From: Phycisphaerae bacterium
Lineage (GTDB): Bacteria; Planctomycetota; Phycisphaerae; Sedimentisphaerales; UBA12454
Direction of reading: 5' to 3'
Assembly (NCBI GenBank): GCA_028712345.1
Contig: JAQTQF010000002.1
Span: 1-19,776, forward strand
DNA: 19,776 nt
The stretch's first letter is position 1. Every line of letters starts with the position of its first letter. The translations under genes and the position numbers were made by a program. The notes beneath the pieces are model-generated. The model had not been told where the DNA came from. It saw only the letters and a program-made list of their open reading frames with translations, and did not search any database. This document shows, one piece after another, positions 13,812 to 19,776 of this stretch.

Positions 13812-14624
13812 TTATTGACGGATTGTTTCATAGATTTTTTTGCAGGTTATTAGAAGTTTTTCGCACCAGTCAATCGGCATAATGCAGGCGGTATCGGATT
13901 TTGATTTTTCCGGATTCGGGTGCACCTCAAGGAACAGGCTATCGGCGCCAGCGGCGACGGCGGCGCGGGCCAGAACCGGAGCCATTTCTCTTGCTCCGGC
14001 GGTGGCGCTGCCAAGCCCGCCGGGCTGCTGTGTGCTGTGGGTGGCGTCAAAGACGACCGGACAGCCGATAGCTTTCATCGCAGGTATTGCGGTCATATCG
14101 TTGACCAAACGGTTATAGCCGAAAAATGTGCCTCTTTCGGTTAGCAGAATTTTATCGCTGCCGGTCGAGCGGATTTTTTCAACGGCGTTTTTCATTTCAT
14201 CGGGCGACATAAACTGGCCCTTCTTGACATTTACCGCTTTGCCGGTTTTGGCGCAGGCGACGAGAAGGTCGGTCTGTCTGCAAAGAAAGGCAGGTATCTG
14301 AAGGCAGTCGACGACTTTGGCGGCAACGGCGGCTTGTTCGGGGCTGTGGACATCTGTTACGAGCGGCAGAGAAGTTCGTTTTTTGACCTCGGCTAAAATT
14401 TCAAGACCTTTTTCAATGCCTGGGCCTCGGAAACTGTCGATGCTGCTGCGGTTTGCTTTGTCGAAACTTGCCTTGAAAATTATCGGTATGCCGGTCTTTT
14501 GACCGATTGCTTTTAGTCTTTCGGCGACCTCGAGGCAAATTTGCAGAGATTCGATAACGCAGGGGCCCGCTATGACAAATAAGCCGGCGTCTGATTGGAT
14601 TTTTATATCGCCTATTTTAAACAT
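13812..14624 (-). CDS. kdsA: 3-deoxy-8-phosphooctulonate (Kdo-8-P) synthase, metal-dependent type
   Basis: KdsA condenses phosphoenolpyruvate with arabinose-5-phosphate to Kdo-8-phosphate in the cytoplasm, leading to the inner core of LPS. The 270-residue TIM barrel shows FVIAGPCVIES at the start, KASFDKANRSS (51-61), and DATHSTQQPGG (193-203). The metal-type ligands are all present: Cys22, His196, Glu233 and Asp244. The metal-free E. coli type has Asn at the first position. GGAG lies seven bases before the ATG. The gene is alone, 187 bases downstream of which the csp gene begins on the same strand. It supports a Gram-negative envelope with Kdo. Confidence 0.96.
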   Translation of the reverse strand: MFKIGDIKIQSDAGLFVIAGPCVIESLQICLEVAERLKAIGQKTGIPIIFKASFDKANRSSIDSFRGPGIEKGLEILAEVKKRTSLPLVTDVHSPEQAAVAAKVVDCLQIPAFLCRQTDLLVACAKTGKAVNVKKGQFMSPDEMKNAVEKIRSTGSDKILLTERGTFFGYNRLVNDMTAIPAMKAIGCPVVFDATHSTQQPGGLGSATAGAREMAPVLARAAVAAGADSLFLEVHPNPEKSKSDTACIMPIDWCEKLLITCKKIYETIRQ

Positions 14625-14643
14625 ATTGTACTCCGCAAATAAA

Positions 14644-14682
14644 CCCGCCGTAAAACCCCGACAGAGCGGGACAGGCGGCGGG
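14644..14682. repeat. Nested palindrome upstream of kdsA
   Basis: CCCGCCG (14644-14650) pairs with CGGCGGG (14676-14682). Inside it, CCCG (14657-14660) pairs with CGGG (14667-14670) around a six-base loop. Confidence 0.6.
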
Positions 14683-14691
14683 CTAAATATT

Positions 14692-14749
14692 TACCGCTCC
14701 ATTATCCACCGTCGCCAAAGGCTATGGCGGGACAAGCTGTCGCGGCTCT
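14692..14749. repeat. Intergenic repeat copy interrupted by 32 bases
   Basis: TACCGCTCCATTA (14692-14704) and CTGTCGCGGCTCT (14737-14749) are exact reverse complements of the two contiguous halves of the repeat at 1754-1779. The 32 bases between them hold their own imperfect palindrome around CGTCGCCAAAGGCTATGGCG. Confidence 0.65.
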
Positions 14750-14789
14750 GAACCCTGTCATACACGATGACGGGCTAACCACAAACGAG

Positions 14790-14837
14790 ATTGCCGCGCT
14801 GCGCTCGCAATGACGACGCGTCGCCGTGCCGGCGACG
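14790..14837. repeat. Two adjacent hairpin elements between kdsA and the lipid-kinase gene
   Basis: ATTGC (14790-14794) and GCAAT (14807-14811) frame a GC-rich centre. Next to it CGTCGCC (14819-14825) pairs perfectly with GGCGACG (14831-14837) around GTGCC. The second hairpin is 11 bases past the end of the DAGK-like gene and may end its transcript, although no T-run follows on that strand. Confidence 0.5.
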
Positions 14838-14848
14838 GCTAAACGGGT

Positions 14849-15790
14849 TTATTCAAAAACTCTGAAAATTCTTCTTCTCATACCGACCGGTTTGCTCTTG
14901 GGCGGGATGAGAACCTTTACGGCCTGCGGGATAATCGTAACTTCGAGCGGCAGGGCAGGGCCGGGATCGCCGTCAAGCTCGGTCTCTATCGGCATATCGG
15001 AATATATTTTAATCTTTTTGCATTGTTTATAAATAACATTTTTGCTTCTTAGATGTTTTTTAAATACCGTCATCAGAGAATGATATAACAGATGCGGCTT
15101 ATTTTGGCATTTATAAATGCAGACATCGAGCAGGCCGTCGCCGTAATCGGCATTTTTCAGTATCGGCAGGCCCAGAGCGTATCGCGATATGTTGCCGAAA
15201 ATTACAAGACCTCGGTCACAAAAGACGACCTCATCCTCGACCTCGACGGTAAATTTCGGGAAATCATATTGCAGGAAAGATTGAAGAATAGGAAAAAAGT
15301 AATGCAAATGTGTGATGTTGCCTTTTCTCTGGGCGTCAACGAGTTTTACGACTTTGCCGTCGAAGCCGACGCCGCCGACGGAAGTGAAAAATTTGTCATT
15401 TCCCTTGCACAAATCGAGGGGATGCAAAATTTCGGCTTCAAAAACGCGAACGGCGGTTTTGAAGTCAAATTTGTAGCCCAACTCGTTGGCGAGGAGGTTT
15501 TCCGTTCCGCAGGGCAGAATCATTAAAGGTTTATCGCTGCCTTCAAGGCCGTGGACGACTTCTCGGATTGTACCGTCGCCGCCTGCGACAATAACCATCG
15601 CACAATCGTATTTAACGGCCGCATCGGCAGCTAATTCCTGTGCGTGATTTAAATATTGGGTGTAATTTATCTGAAGCTTGAAGTTCTTCCGCTCAAGATA
15701 AGTAATGAACTTTTTGGCCAGCGTTTTTTCACTGTGGGCGCCGGATTTTGGATTTATTATCAGCGAGATGTAGCCGATTTGCGGATTCAT
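14849..15790 (-). CDS. Diacylglycerol kinase-like lipid kinase (DAGK_cat, YegS/BmrU type)
   Basis: Members phosphorylate diacylglycerol, sphingoid or related lipids with ATP at the membrane. The 313-residue protein has the N-terminal LIINPKSGAHSEK (10-22), the nucleotide-binding VAGGDGTIREV (68-78; GGDGT 70-74), and PCGTENLLANEL (93-104). A C-terminal beta domain with FTSVGGVGFDG and DGDPGPALPLEVTI completes the standard fold. There is no signal peptide or membrane helix. Its ATG overlaps the TAA of the upstream CYTH gene by one base (TAATG), so the two are translationally coupled. The exact lipid substrate cannot be read from the sequence. The C-terminal basic RMRRR-like tail could touch membrane or be unstructured. 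Confidence 0.9.
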   Translation of the reverse strand: MNPQIGYISLIINPKSGAHSEKTLAKKFITYLERKNFKLQINYTQYLNHAQELAADAAVKYDCAMVIVAGGDGTIREVVHGLEGSDKPLMILPCGTENLLANELGYKFDFKTAVRVFEAEILHPLDLCKGNDKFFTSVGGVGFDGKVVKLVDAQRKGNITHLHYFFPILQSFLQYDFPKFTVEVEDEVVFCDRGLVIFGNISRYALGLPILKNADYGDGLLDVCIYKCQNKPHLLYHSLMTVFKKHLRSKNVIYKQCKKIKIYSDMPIETELDGDPGPALPLEVTIIPQAVKVLIPPKSKPVGMRRRIFRVFE

Positions 15791-16353
15791 TATTTTTTAT
15801 CGAACACTATCTTTCTTTGCTTTGAGCCGTTTTTTTTTATTGCTTCTTCCATCAGGTGAGCGTAGCTTTGCGGGGTGTGCGGGATTTTTTCCAGGCCGAG
15901 TTTTTTCTGAGCATCTTCGATAAATTTATCGTCGGGGCCTTCAATCTCGATGAATTTGCCTATCAGAGGCAGCTCATCCAGAGCGACTTTGCAGCCGGCA
16001 AAATCCCACAAGCTGCGTTTCTTTTCGATTGAAAGTCTTTCCTTATATCCGAGATAGCTGAAAAGTTCGGCGAGTTCTTCTGCTTTTTCGACTTTTATGC
16101 CTATTTCACGACGGCTCTTGAAGCGATGGTTCTCTCTTGCCCCTTTGTATGTAAGTTCAATGGCCTGACCGATGTGATTTTGATGCCTTCTTATCCGCAG
16201 GCAGCGGTCGGAATTGACGAGCGAATCGTGAGAATCGTCGTAATAAGCGTCGGTCTGCAGAAAATCGCCTTCAAATTTAGCGTCTAACCGTTTTAATTTC
16301 GCGACGGTCGGCTCGAACGCGTCAACTTTCAATTTCAGTTCAATTTCAAGCAT
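15790..16353 (-). CDS. CYTH-domain protein (class IV adenylate cyclase CyaB / triphosphatase-like)
   Basis: CYTH tunnel enzymes act on triphosphate substrates with divalent metal: adenylate cyclase, thiamine triphosphatase or inorganic triphosphatase. The signature E-x-E-x-K is at the very start (EIELKLK). YYDD, LRIRRH, ELTYKG, RREIGIKV, KKRSLW and FIEIEGP follow in the expected order, supplying tunnel charges. The set is closest in style to CyaB-like proteins. The frame is open to a TTG at 16359, but AAAGGA lies nine bases before the ATG at 16353, which I prefer (187 residues). It is coupled by a one-base overlap to the lipid-kinase-like gene. Which of the three activities applies is not settled. 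Confidence 0.88.
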   Translation of the reverse strand: MLEIELKLKVDAFEPTVAKLKRLDAKFEGDFLQTDAYYDDSHDSLVNSDRCLRIRRHQNHIGQAIELTYKGARENHRFKSRREIGIKVEKAEELAELFSYLGYKERLSIEKKRSLWDFAGCKVALDELPLIGKFIEIEGPDDKFIEDAQKKLGLEKIPHTPQSYAHLMEEAIKKNGSKQRKIVFDKK

Positions 16354-16393
16354 ATCCAATCATCCTTTGCTACCGAGAAAAACGAATTATTTA

Positions 16394-16430
16394 TCCGCCT
16401 GCGGCGGACAGAGAGCACAGAGTCCACAGA
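16394..16430. repeat. TCCGCC palindrome and CACAGAG run
   Basis: TCCGCC-tgc-GGCGGA (16394-16408) matches the elements at 1852 and 4431 with a changed centre. It is followed by CAGAGAGCACAGAGTCCACA, the same 9-base periodic type as 4377-4400 in inverted orientation. Confidence 0.65.
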
Positions 16431-16442
16431 GATATTTAATTT

Positions 16443-16465
16443 TTAGCCACGAATGAACACGAATT
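16443..16465. repeat. Left 23-bp inverted repeat of the mrr unit
   Basis: Begins TTAGCCACGAATGAAC and ends CACGAATT. It is the exact reverse complement of 17369-17391 on the other side of mrr. It lies 20 bases past the mrr stop. Outside the repeat I see no clear target-site duplication. Confidence 0.9.
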
Positions 16466-16485
16466 TACACAAAATCAAATTATCT

Positions 16486-17352
16486 TTATTTGTATGTCTT
16501 GAAAAAGTCATAATCAACTTCAAATACTTTTTTAGGTTTTACGCCGAGCTCCAATTTTTCAAAAATTTCAACTAATTTATTTCCGTCAACTAACTCAATA
16601 ACCTCAACACCGTCACGCCTTGCCTCTTTTTGTGCATCAATTGTAAAATTTCCTGTTGTGATAATAAGACCTTTGTCTGCCCGACCAGCCATAGCACCCC
16701 TGAAATCTCGAACTTTTGACGCAGAAACGGTATCTTTGTACCTTTTGCATTGAAATAAAACACGAAGACTGACAAAGGGATTAACCTGTAATATGCCAAT
16801 TCCATCTATTCCGCCATCGCCAGGCCTGCCGGTGATGGTAACTTGTTCAAAACCAGATTCACGAAGTAATCTTTGACAAACTCTTTCAAATCCGCCTGGT
16901 GATAGACTTTGGAGGGTATCCAAAAGAGATGGTTGGAAATCATCAGATTCTGAAAATTCTTTATTATCAATACTGTCTATTGATTCCACATTTACTTTTG
17001 TTTTGTTATCATTTTGTTTTATGAAAATATCCTGAATCTCTCGAAAATATTTTTTTGCATCTTCAAGAGTTAGTTTTGCATTCAATCCTTTATCTGTTAA
17101 TGCCCAAACTCCCCTTTGCGAAGAATCCATAAATCCAGACTTGACGAGATACATTCTTGCCCAGGCAATCTGATTTCGTACTCTGGAGGCTCCGCTTTCG
17201 AGAGTTTCTTCCTGCAATTTTTTTGAAATATTCAAGCTCTCAATAACTGCGTCGGTCACTTCTGACGAACTCCCAGAGCCTCCCAGTTTTTTTAAAACTT
17301 CCACGACTGGGACGAAGAAACGCAGAAACTCCGGCCCATTATCTTTTTTCAT
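16486..17352 (-). CDS. mrr: Mrr-family type IV restriction endonuclease (locus C)
   Basis: Mrr enzymes cut DNA that carries foreign methylation. The 288-residue protein has an N-terminal winged-helix region (about 8-95) with FFVPVVEVLKKLGG and GVWALTDKG. A polar linker (about 110-140) follows, then the Mrr catalytic domain, with GGFERVCQRLL (153-163), GDGGIDGIGIL (178-188) and LFQCKRYK (199-206). The Asp in GIDG and the Gln-x-Lys pair form the D-QxK variant centre typical of Mrr. ITTGNFTIDAQKEA follows, as in the family. The ribosome-binding site is weak. It lies between leuS and the CYTH gene on their strand, inside perfect inverted repeats, and is AT-richer than both neighbours. Transfer is likely. 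Confidence 0.93.
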   Translation of the reverse strand: MKKDNGPEFLRFFVPVVEVLKKLGGSGSSSEVTDAVIESLNISKKLQEETLESGASRVRNQIAWARMYLVKSGFMDSSQRGVWALTDKGLNAKLTLEDAKKYFREIQDIFIKQNDNKTKVNVESIDSIDNKEFSESDDFQPSLLDTLQSLSPGGFERVCQRLLRESGFEQVTITGRPGDGGIDGIGILQVNPFVSLRVLFQCKRYKDTVSASKVRDFRGAMAGRADKGLIITTGNFTIDAQKEARRDGVEVIELVDGNKLVEIFEKLELGVKPKKVFEVDYDFFKTYK

Positions 17353-17368
17353 AATTTCTCATTCGTTC

Positions 17369-17391
17369 AATTCGTGTTCATTCGTGGCTAA
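17369..17391. repeat. Right 23-bp inverted repeat of the mrr unit
   Basis: Exact reverse complement of 16443-16465. It ends one base from the leuS stop codon and leaves 16 bases to the mrr start. Its 10-base units TTCGTGTTCA and TTCGTGGCTA show the periodicity of the family. Confidence 0.9.
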
Positions 17392-17392
17392 T

Positions 17393-19776
17393 TTATGTCA
17401 CAATATTAACAAGTCTGGATTTTATTACGATGACTTTTTTAATTTCTTTGCCTGCAATAGCGGAAGCGACTTTTTCGCAGGCCAATGCCTTTTGCTTAAT
17501 CTGTTCCTCGTCAGCATCGGGAGAGACGGTAATTTTGCCCTTAATTTTGCCGAGGACCTGGACGGCAAGCTCGAGCTCTTTTTCCTTTACCAGGTTTTCA
17601 TCGAACTTCGGCCAGTTTTCATAAGCGAGGGTATCGTTATGTCCCAGACGATGCCAGAGTTCTTCGGCGATGTGCGGGGCGAAAGGAGCCAGTAAAAGCA
17701 GAAAGCCGTCGATTGTCTGCTTCGATATTTTTTCGAGTTTTCCGATGTGATTTATGAAAATCATCATCTGGCTTATCGCGGTGTTGAATCGGAAATTTTC
17801 AATATCGCCGGTAACTTTTTTTATCGTCTGATGGCCAATTCGCAGCGTTTCTTCGAGCGGCGGACAGTTTTGGATAGTGTTTTTAACTGCCCCTGCCTCG
17901 TCTATGATGTTTTTCCAGACTTTATATAAAAATCGGTGTACGCCTTCAACTCCCTGCATATTCCAGGGTTTTGTCGCTTCGAGCGGCCCCATAAACATTT
18001 CGTAAAGCCTCATCGAATCGGCGCCGTAATCGGTGATAACCTTATCGGGGTTGACTACATTGCCGCGGGATTTGCTCATTTTCTGGCCGTCTTCGCCGAG
18101 TATCATACCCTGATTGACGAGCTTCTTAAACGGTTCGGCCGTGCTGACGAAACCTAAATCGTAAAGCAGCTTGTGCCAGAAACGGGAATAGAGCAGATGG
18201 AGAACGGCGTGTTCTGCGCCGCCGATGTATAAATCGACCGGCATCCAGTAATTTTCTTTTTCCTTTGACCAGCCGGCATCGGAATTTTTCGCATCGAGAT
18301 AGCGCAGATAATACCAGCAGCTTCCTGCCCACTGCGGCATAGTATTTGTTTCTCGTTTTGCCTTTGTTCCGTCCGGCAGTGTTATATTGAGCCATTCGTT
18401 AATCGTCGCAAGCGGCGATTCGCCCGTGCCGGCAGGCTTGTAGGTTTTTACTTCCGGCAGCGTCAGCGGAAGCTGAGTCTCGTCGAGAGCGGTTATGCTT
18501 GAATCGGGATGATGGAGAATCGGGAAAGGCTCGCCCCAGTATCGCTGGCGGCTGAAGAGCCAATCGCGCAGTTTATAATTGACGGCTTTTTTGCCAAGTC
18601 CTTTTGCTTCGAGCCAGGCAGTTATTTTTTCTTTGAATTCAGCAGTCGACAAACCATTAAATTTGCCGCTGTTTATGGCGATACCGTCGCCGGTGAAGCA
18701 GTACTGGCCTTTTTCAACTTTTTCCGCCAGTTCTTTATCGCCGGCCGGTTCGACGACGGGAATAATCGGCAGGCTGAACTTTTTGGCGAATTCAAAGTCG
18801 CGGTCATCGTGGGCAGGGACGGACATTATCGCGCCTGTGCCGTAGCTTATAAGGACATAGTCGCTAATCCAAATTGGGATGTTTGTACCGTTGACCGGGT
18901 TGACGGCGAATGCGCCGGTAAATTCGCCGGTCTTGTCTTTGGCAAGGTCCGTTCTGTCGAGGTCGCTTTTGCTTTGAGCCTTCTTTTTGTAATCTTCGAC
19001 GGCCTTTTTATTTTCCGCGGTTGTAATTTGATCGACGAAGGGGTGCTCCGGCGCAAGAACCATATAAGTTGCGCCGAAAAGCGTATCGGGGCGGGTCGTA
19101 AAGACCGTAATTTTTTTATCGCTGCCTGCAATTTGGAAATCGACTTCTGCACCGATGCTTTTGCCAATCCAGTCGGTTTGAAGTTTTTTAATTGAGTCCG
19201 GCCAATCGACTAATTTTAAATCATCGATGAGTCTGTCGGCGTATTTTGTGATTCGCAGCATCCACTGTCTCATCGGTTTTCTGATGACCGGATGGCCGCC
19301 TCGTTCGCTTACGCCTCCGACGACCTCTTCGTTGGCAAGAACGGTGCCGAGTTCGGGGCACCAGTTTACGGCAACCTCGGCTTCATAGGCGAGGCGGTGA
19401 GCGTCGATATATTTTAGTTTTTCTTTTCCGCTCAAGCCCGCGGGAATCGGCAGTTGGTCAATCGGCTTTGCCTTTTGCCGGGTTTCATCGAAATAGCTGT
19501 TGAATAACTGAAGGAAAATCCATTGCGTCCATTTATAATATTTCGGGTCTGTGGTATCAACCTGTCTGTCCCAGTCATAGGAAAAGCCCAGCGATTTAAT
19601 CTGTCTGCGCATATTGTCGATGTTCTGCTGGGTTGTTTTGGCGGGGTGTGTGCCTGTTTTGACGGCGTATTGCTCGGCGGGCAGGCCGAAAGCGTCCCAG
19701 CCGATTGGATGGAGGACATTAAAACCGTTCATCCTTTTATAACGGGCGATGATGTCGCTGGCGGTGTATCCTTCCG
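17393..19776 (-). CDS. leuS: Leucyl-tRNA synthetase (5' end outside window)
   Basis: LeuRS charges tRNA-Leu with leucine. The frame is open to the window edge, and the residues before the internal ATG at 19732 read EGYTASDIIARYKR, the standard sequence just after the HIGH motif. The HIGH motif and true start are therefore outside. Visible are HPIGWDAFGLPAEQYA, the CP1 editing domain (TTRPDTLFGATYMVLAPEHP; GTGAIMSVPAHDDRDF, with the editing Asp), the second class I motif KMSKS in GQKMSKSRGNVV, and the anticodon-binding C-terminal region ending IKSRLVNIVT. About 794 residues are in the window. Length and motif order are those of bacterial LeuRS. The mrr unit begins immediately after its stop. 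Confidence 0.97.
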   Translation of the reverse strand, partial: EGYTASDIIARYKRMNGFNVLHPIGWDAFGLPAEQYAVKTGTHPAKTTQQNIDNMRRQIKSLGFSYDWDRQVDTTDPKYYKWTQWIFLQLFNSYFDETRQKAKPIDQLPIPAGLSGKEKLKYIDAHRLAYEAEVAVNWCPELGTVLANEEVVGGVSERGGHPVIRKPMRQWMLRITKYADRLIDDLKLVDWPDSIKKLQTDWIGKSIGAEVDFQIAGSDKKITVFTTRPDTLFGATYMVLAPEHPFVDQITTAENKKAVEDYKKKAQSKSDLDRTDLAKDKTGEFTGAFAVNPVNGTNIPIWISDYVLISYGTGAIMSVPAHDDRDFEFAKKFSLPIIPVVEPAGDKELAEKVEKGQYCFTGDGIAINSGKFNGLSTAEFKEKITAWLEAKGLGKKAVNYKLRDWLFSRQRYWGEPFPILHHPDSSITALDETQLPLTLPEVKTYKPAGTGESPLATINEWLNITLPDGTKAKRETNTMPQWAGSCWYYLRYLDAKNSDAGWSKEKENYWMPVDLYIGGAEHAVLHLLYSRFWHKLLYDLGFVSTAEPFKKLVNQGMILGEDGQKMSKSRGNVVNPDKVITDYGADSMRLYEMFMGPLEATKPWNMQGVEGVHRFLYKVWKNIIDEAGAVKNTIQNCPPLEETLRIGHQTIKKVTGDIENFRFNTAISQMMIFINHIGKLEKISKQTIDGFLLLLAPFAPHIAEELWHRLGHNDTLAYENWPKFDENLVKEKELELAVQVLGKIKGKITVSPDADEEQIKQKALACEKVASAIAGKEIKKVIVIKSRLVNIVT

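Noticed and set aside
15092..15526. Open frame of 144 codons on the + strand
   Set aside because: It is the complement of the lipid-kinase-like gene, which has all its family motifs.
18509..19195. Open frame of 228 codons on the + strand
   Set aside because: It is antisense to the CP1 editing region of leuS and reads as low-information sequence from codon bias of the real gene.
1..19776. tRNA or rRNA genes
   Set aside because: No cloverleaf with a TTCGA-type arm or rRNA-like segment was found in the gaps on reading both strands. A covariance-model scan would be needed to be certain.

Overview
The window looks like chromosome from a Gram-negative bacterium of the Planctomycetota, probably Phycisphaerae-like. 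This is an inference from gene style and from the dense short intergenic repeats; no single marker settles it. A metal-dependent KdsA indicates Kdo/LPS synthesis, and a FlaA1/WbpM-type nucleotide-sugar dehydratase indicates surface glycans. Housekeeping genes are mutL (3' part), a DksA/TraR-type regulator, yacG, a XerC/D recombinase, a GGQ release-factor-like protein, a cold-shock protein, kdsA, a lipid-kinase-like protein, a CYTH protein and leuS (its 5' end runs off the window).

Layout. 1-1742 (+): mutL end, then the dksA-like gene behind its own promoter. 1743-4784: restriction locus A, made of repeats, a 43-codon methyltransferase remnant, a type II endonuclease, a beta-class methyltransferase, a second remnant and a cluster of repeats. 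4785-8400 (+): yacG, an unknown polytopic membrane protein, and the capD/wbpM-like gene. 8401-11173 (+): restriction locus B, made of a D12-class adenine methyltransferase, an endonuclease, and a second methyltransferase split by an in-frame TAG, closed by a two-way terminator. 11174-12522 (-): xerC-like gene and a small unknown gene. 12910-13254 (+): GGQ protein. 13415-16353 (-): csp, kdsA, DAGK-like and CYTH genes. 16443-17391: restriction locus C, an Mrr-type gene between perfect 23-bp inverted repeats. 17393-19776 (-): leuS.

The main theme is turnover of DNA-modification defence. Three unrelated restriction loci lie in 16 kb, interrupting an otherwise housekeeping neighbourhood, and each is bordered by the same families of short intergenic repeats: 9-10 bp periodic sequence and small GC palindromes. 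Two of the loci show damage or replacement. Locus A sits between what look like the head and tail of an older methyltransferase gene. Locus B has lost the intact reading frame of one methyltransferase while keeping its endonuclease. The best candidate for something new is this link between a repeat family and restriction cassettes, especially the mrr gene framed by inverted repeat copies like a gene-carrying mini-element. Family names come from motifs read by eye; no database search was run.
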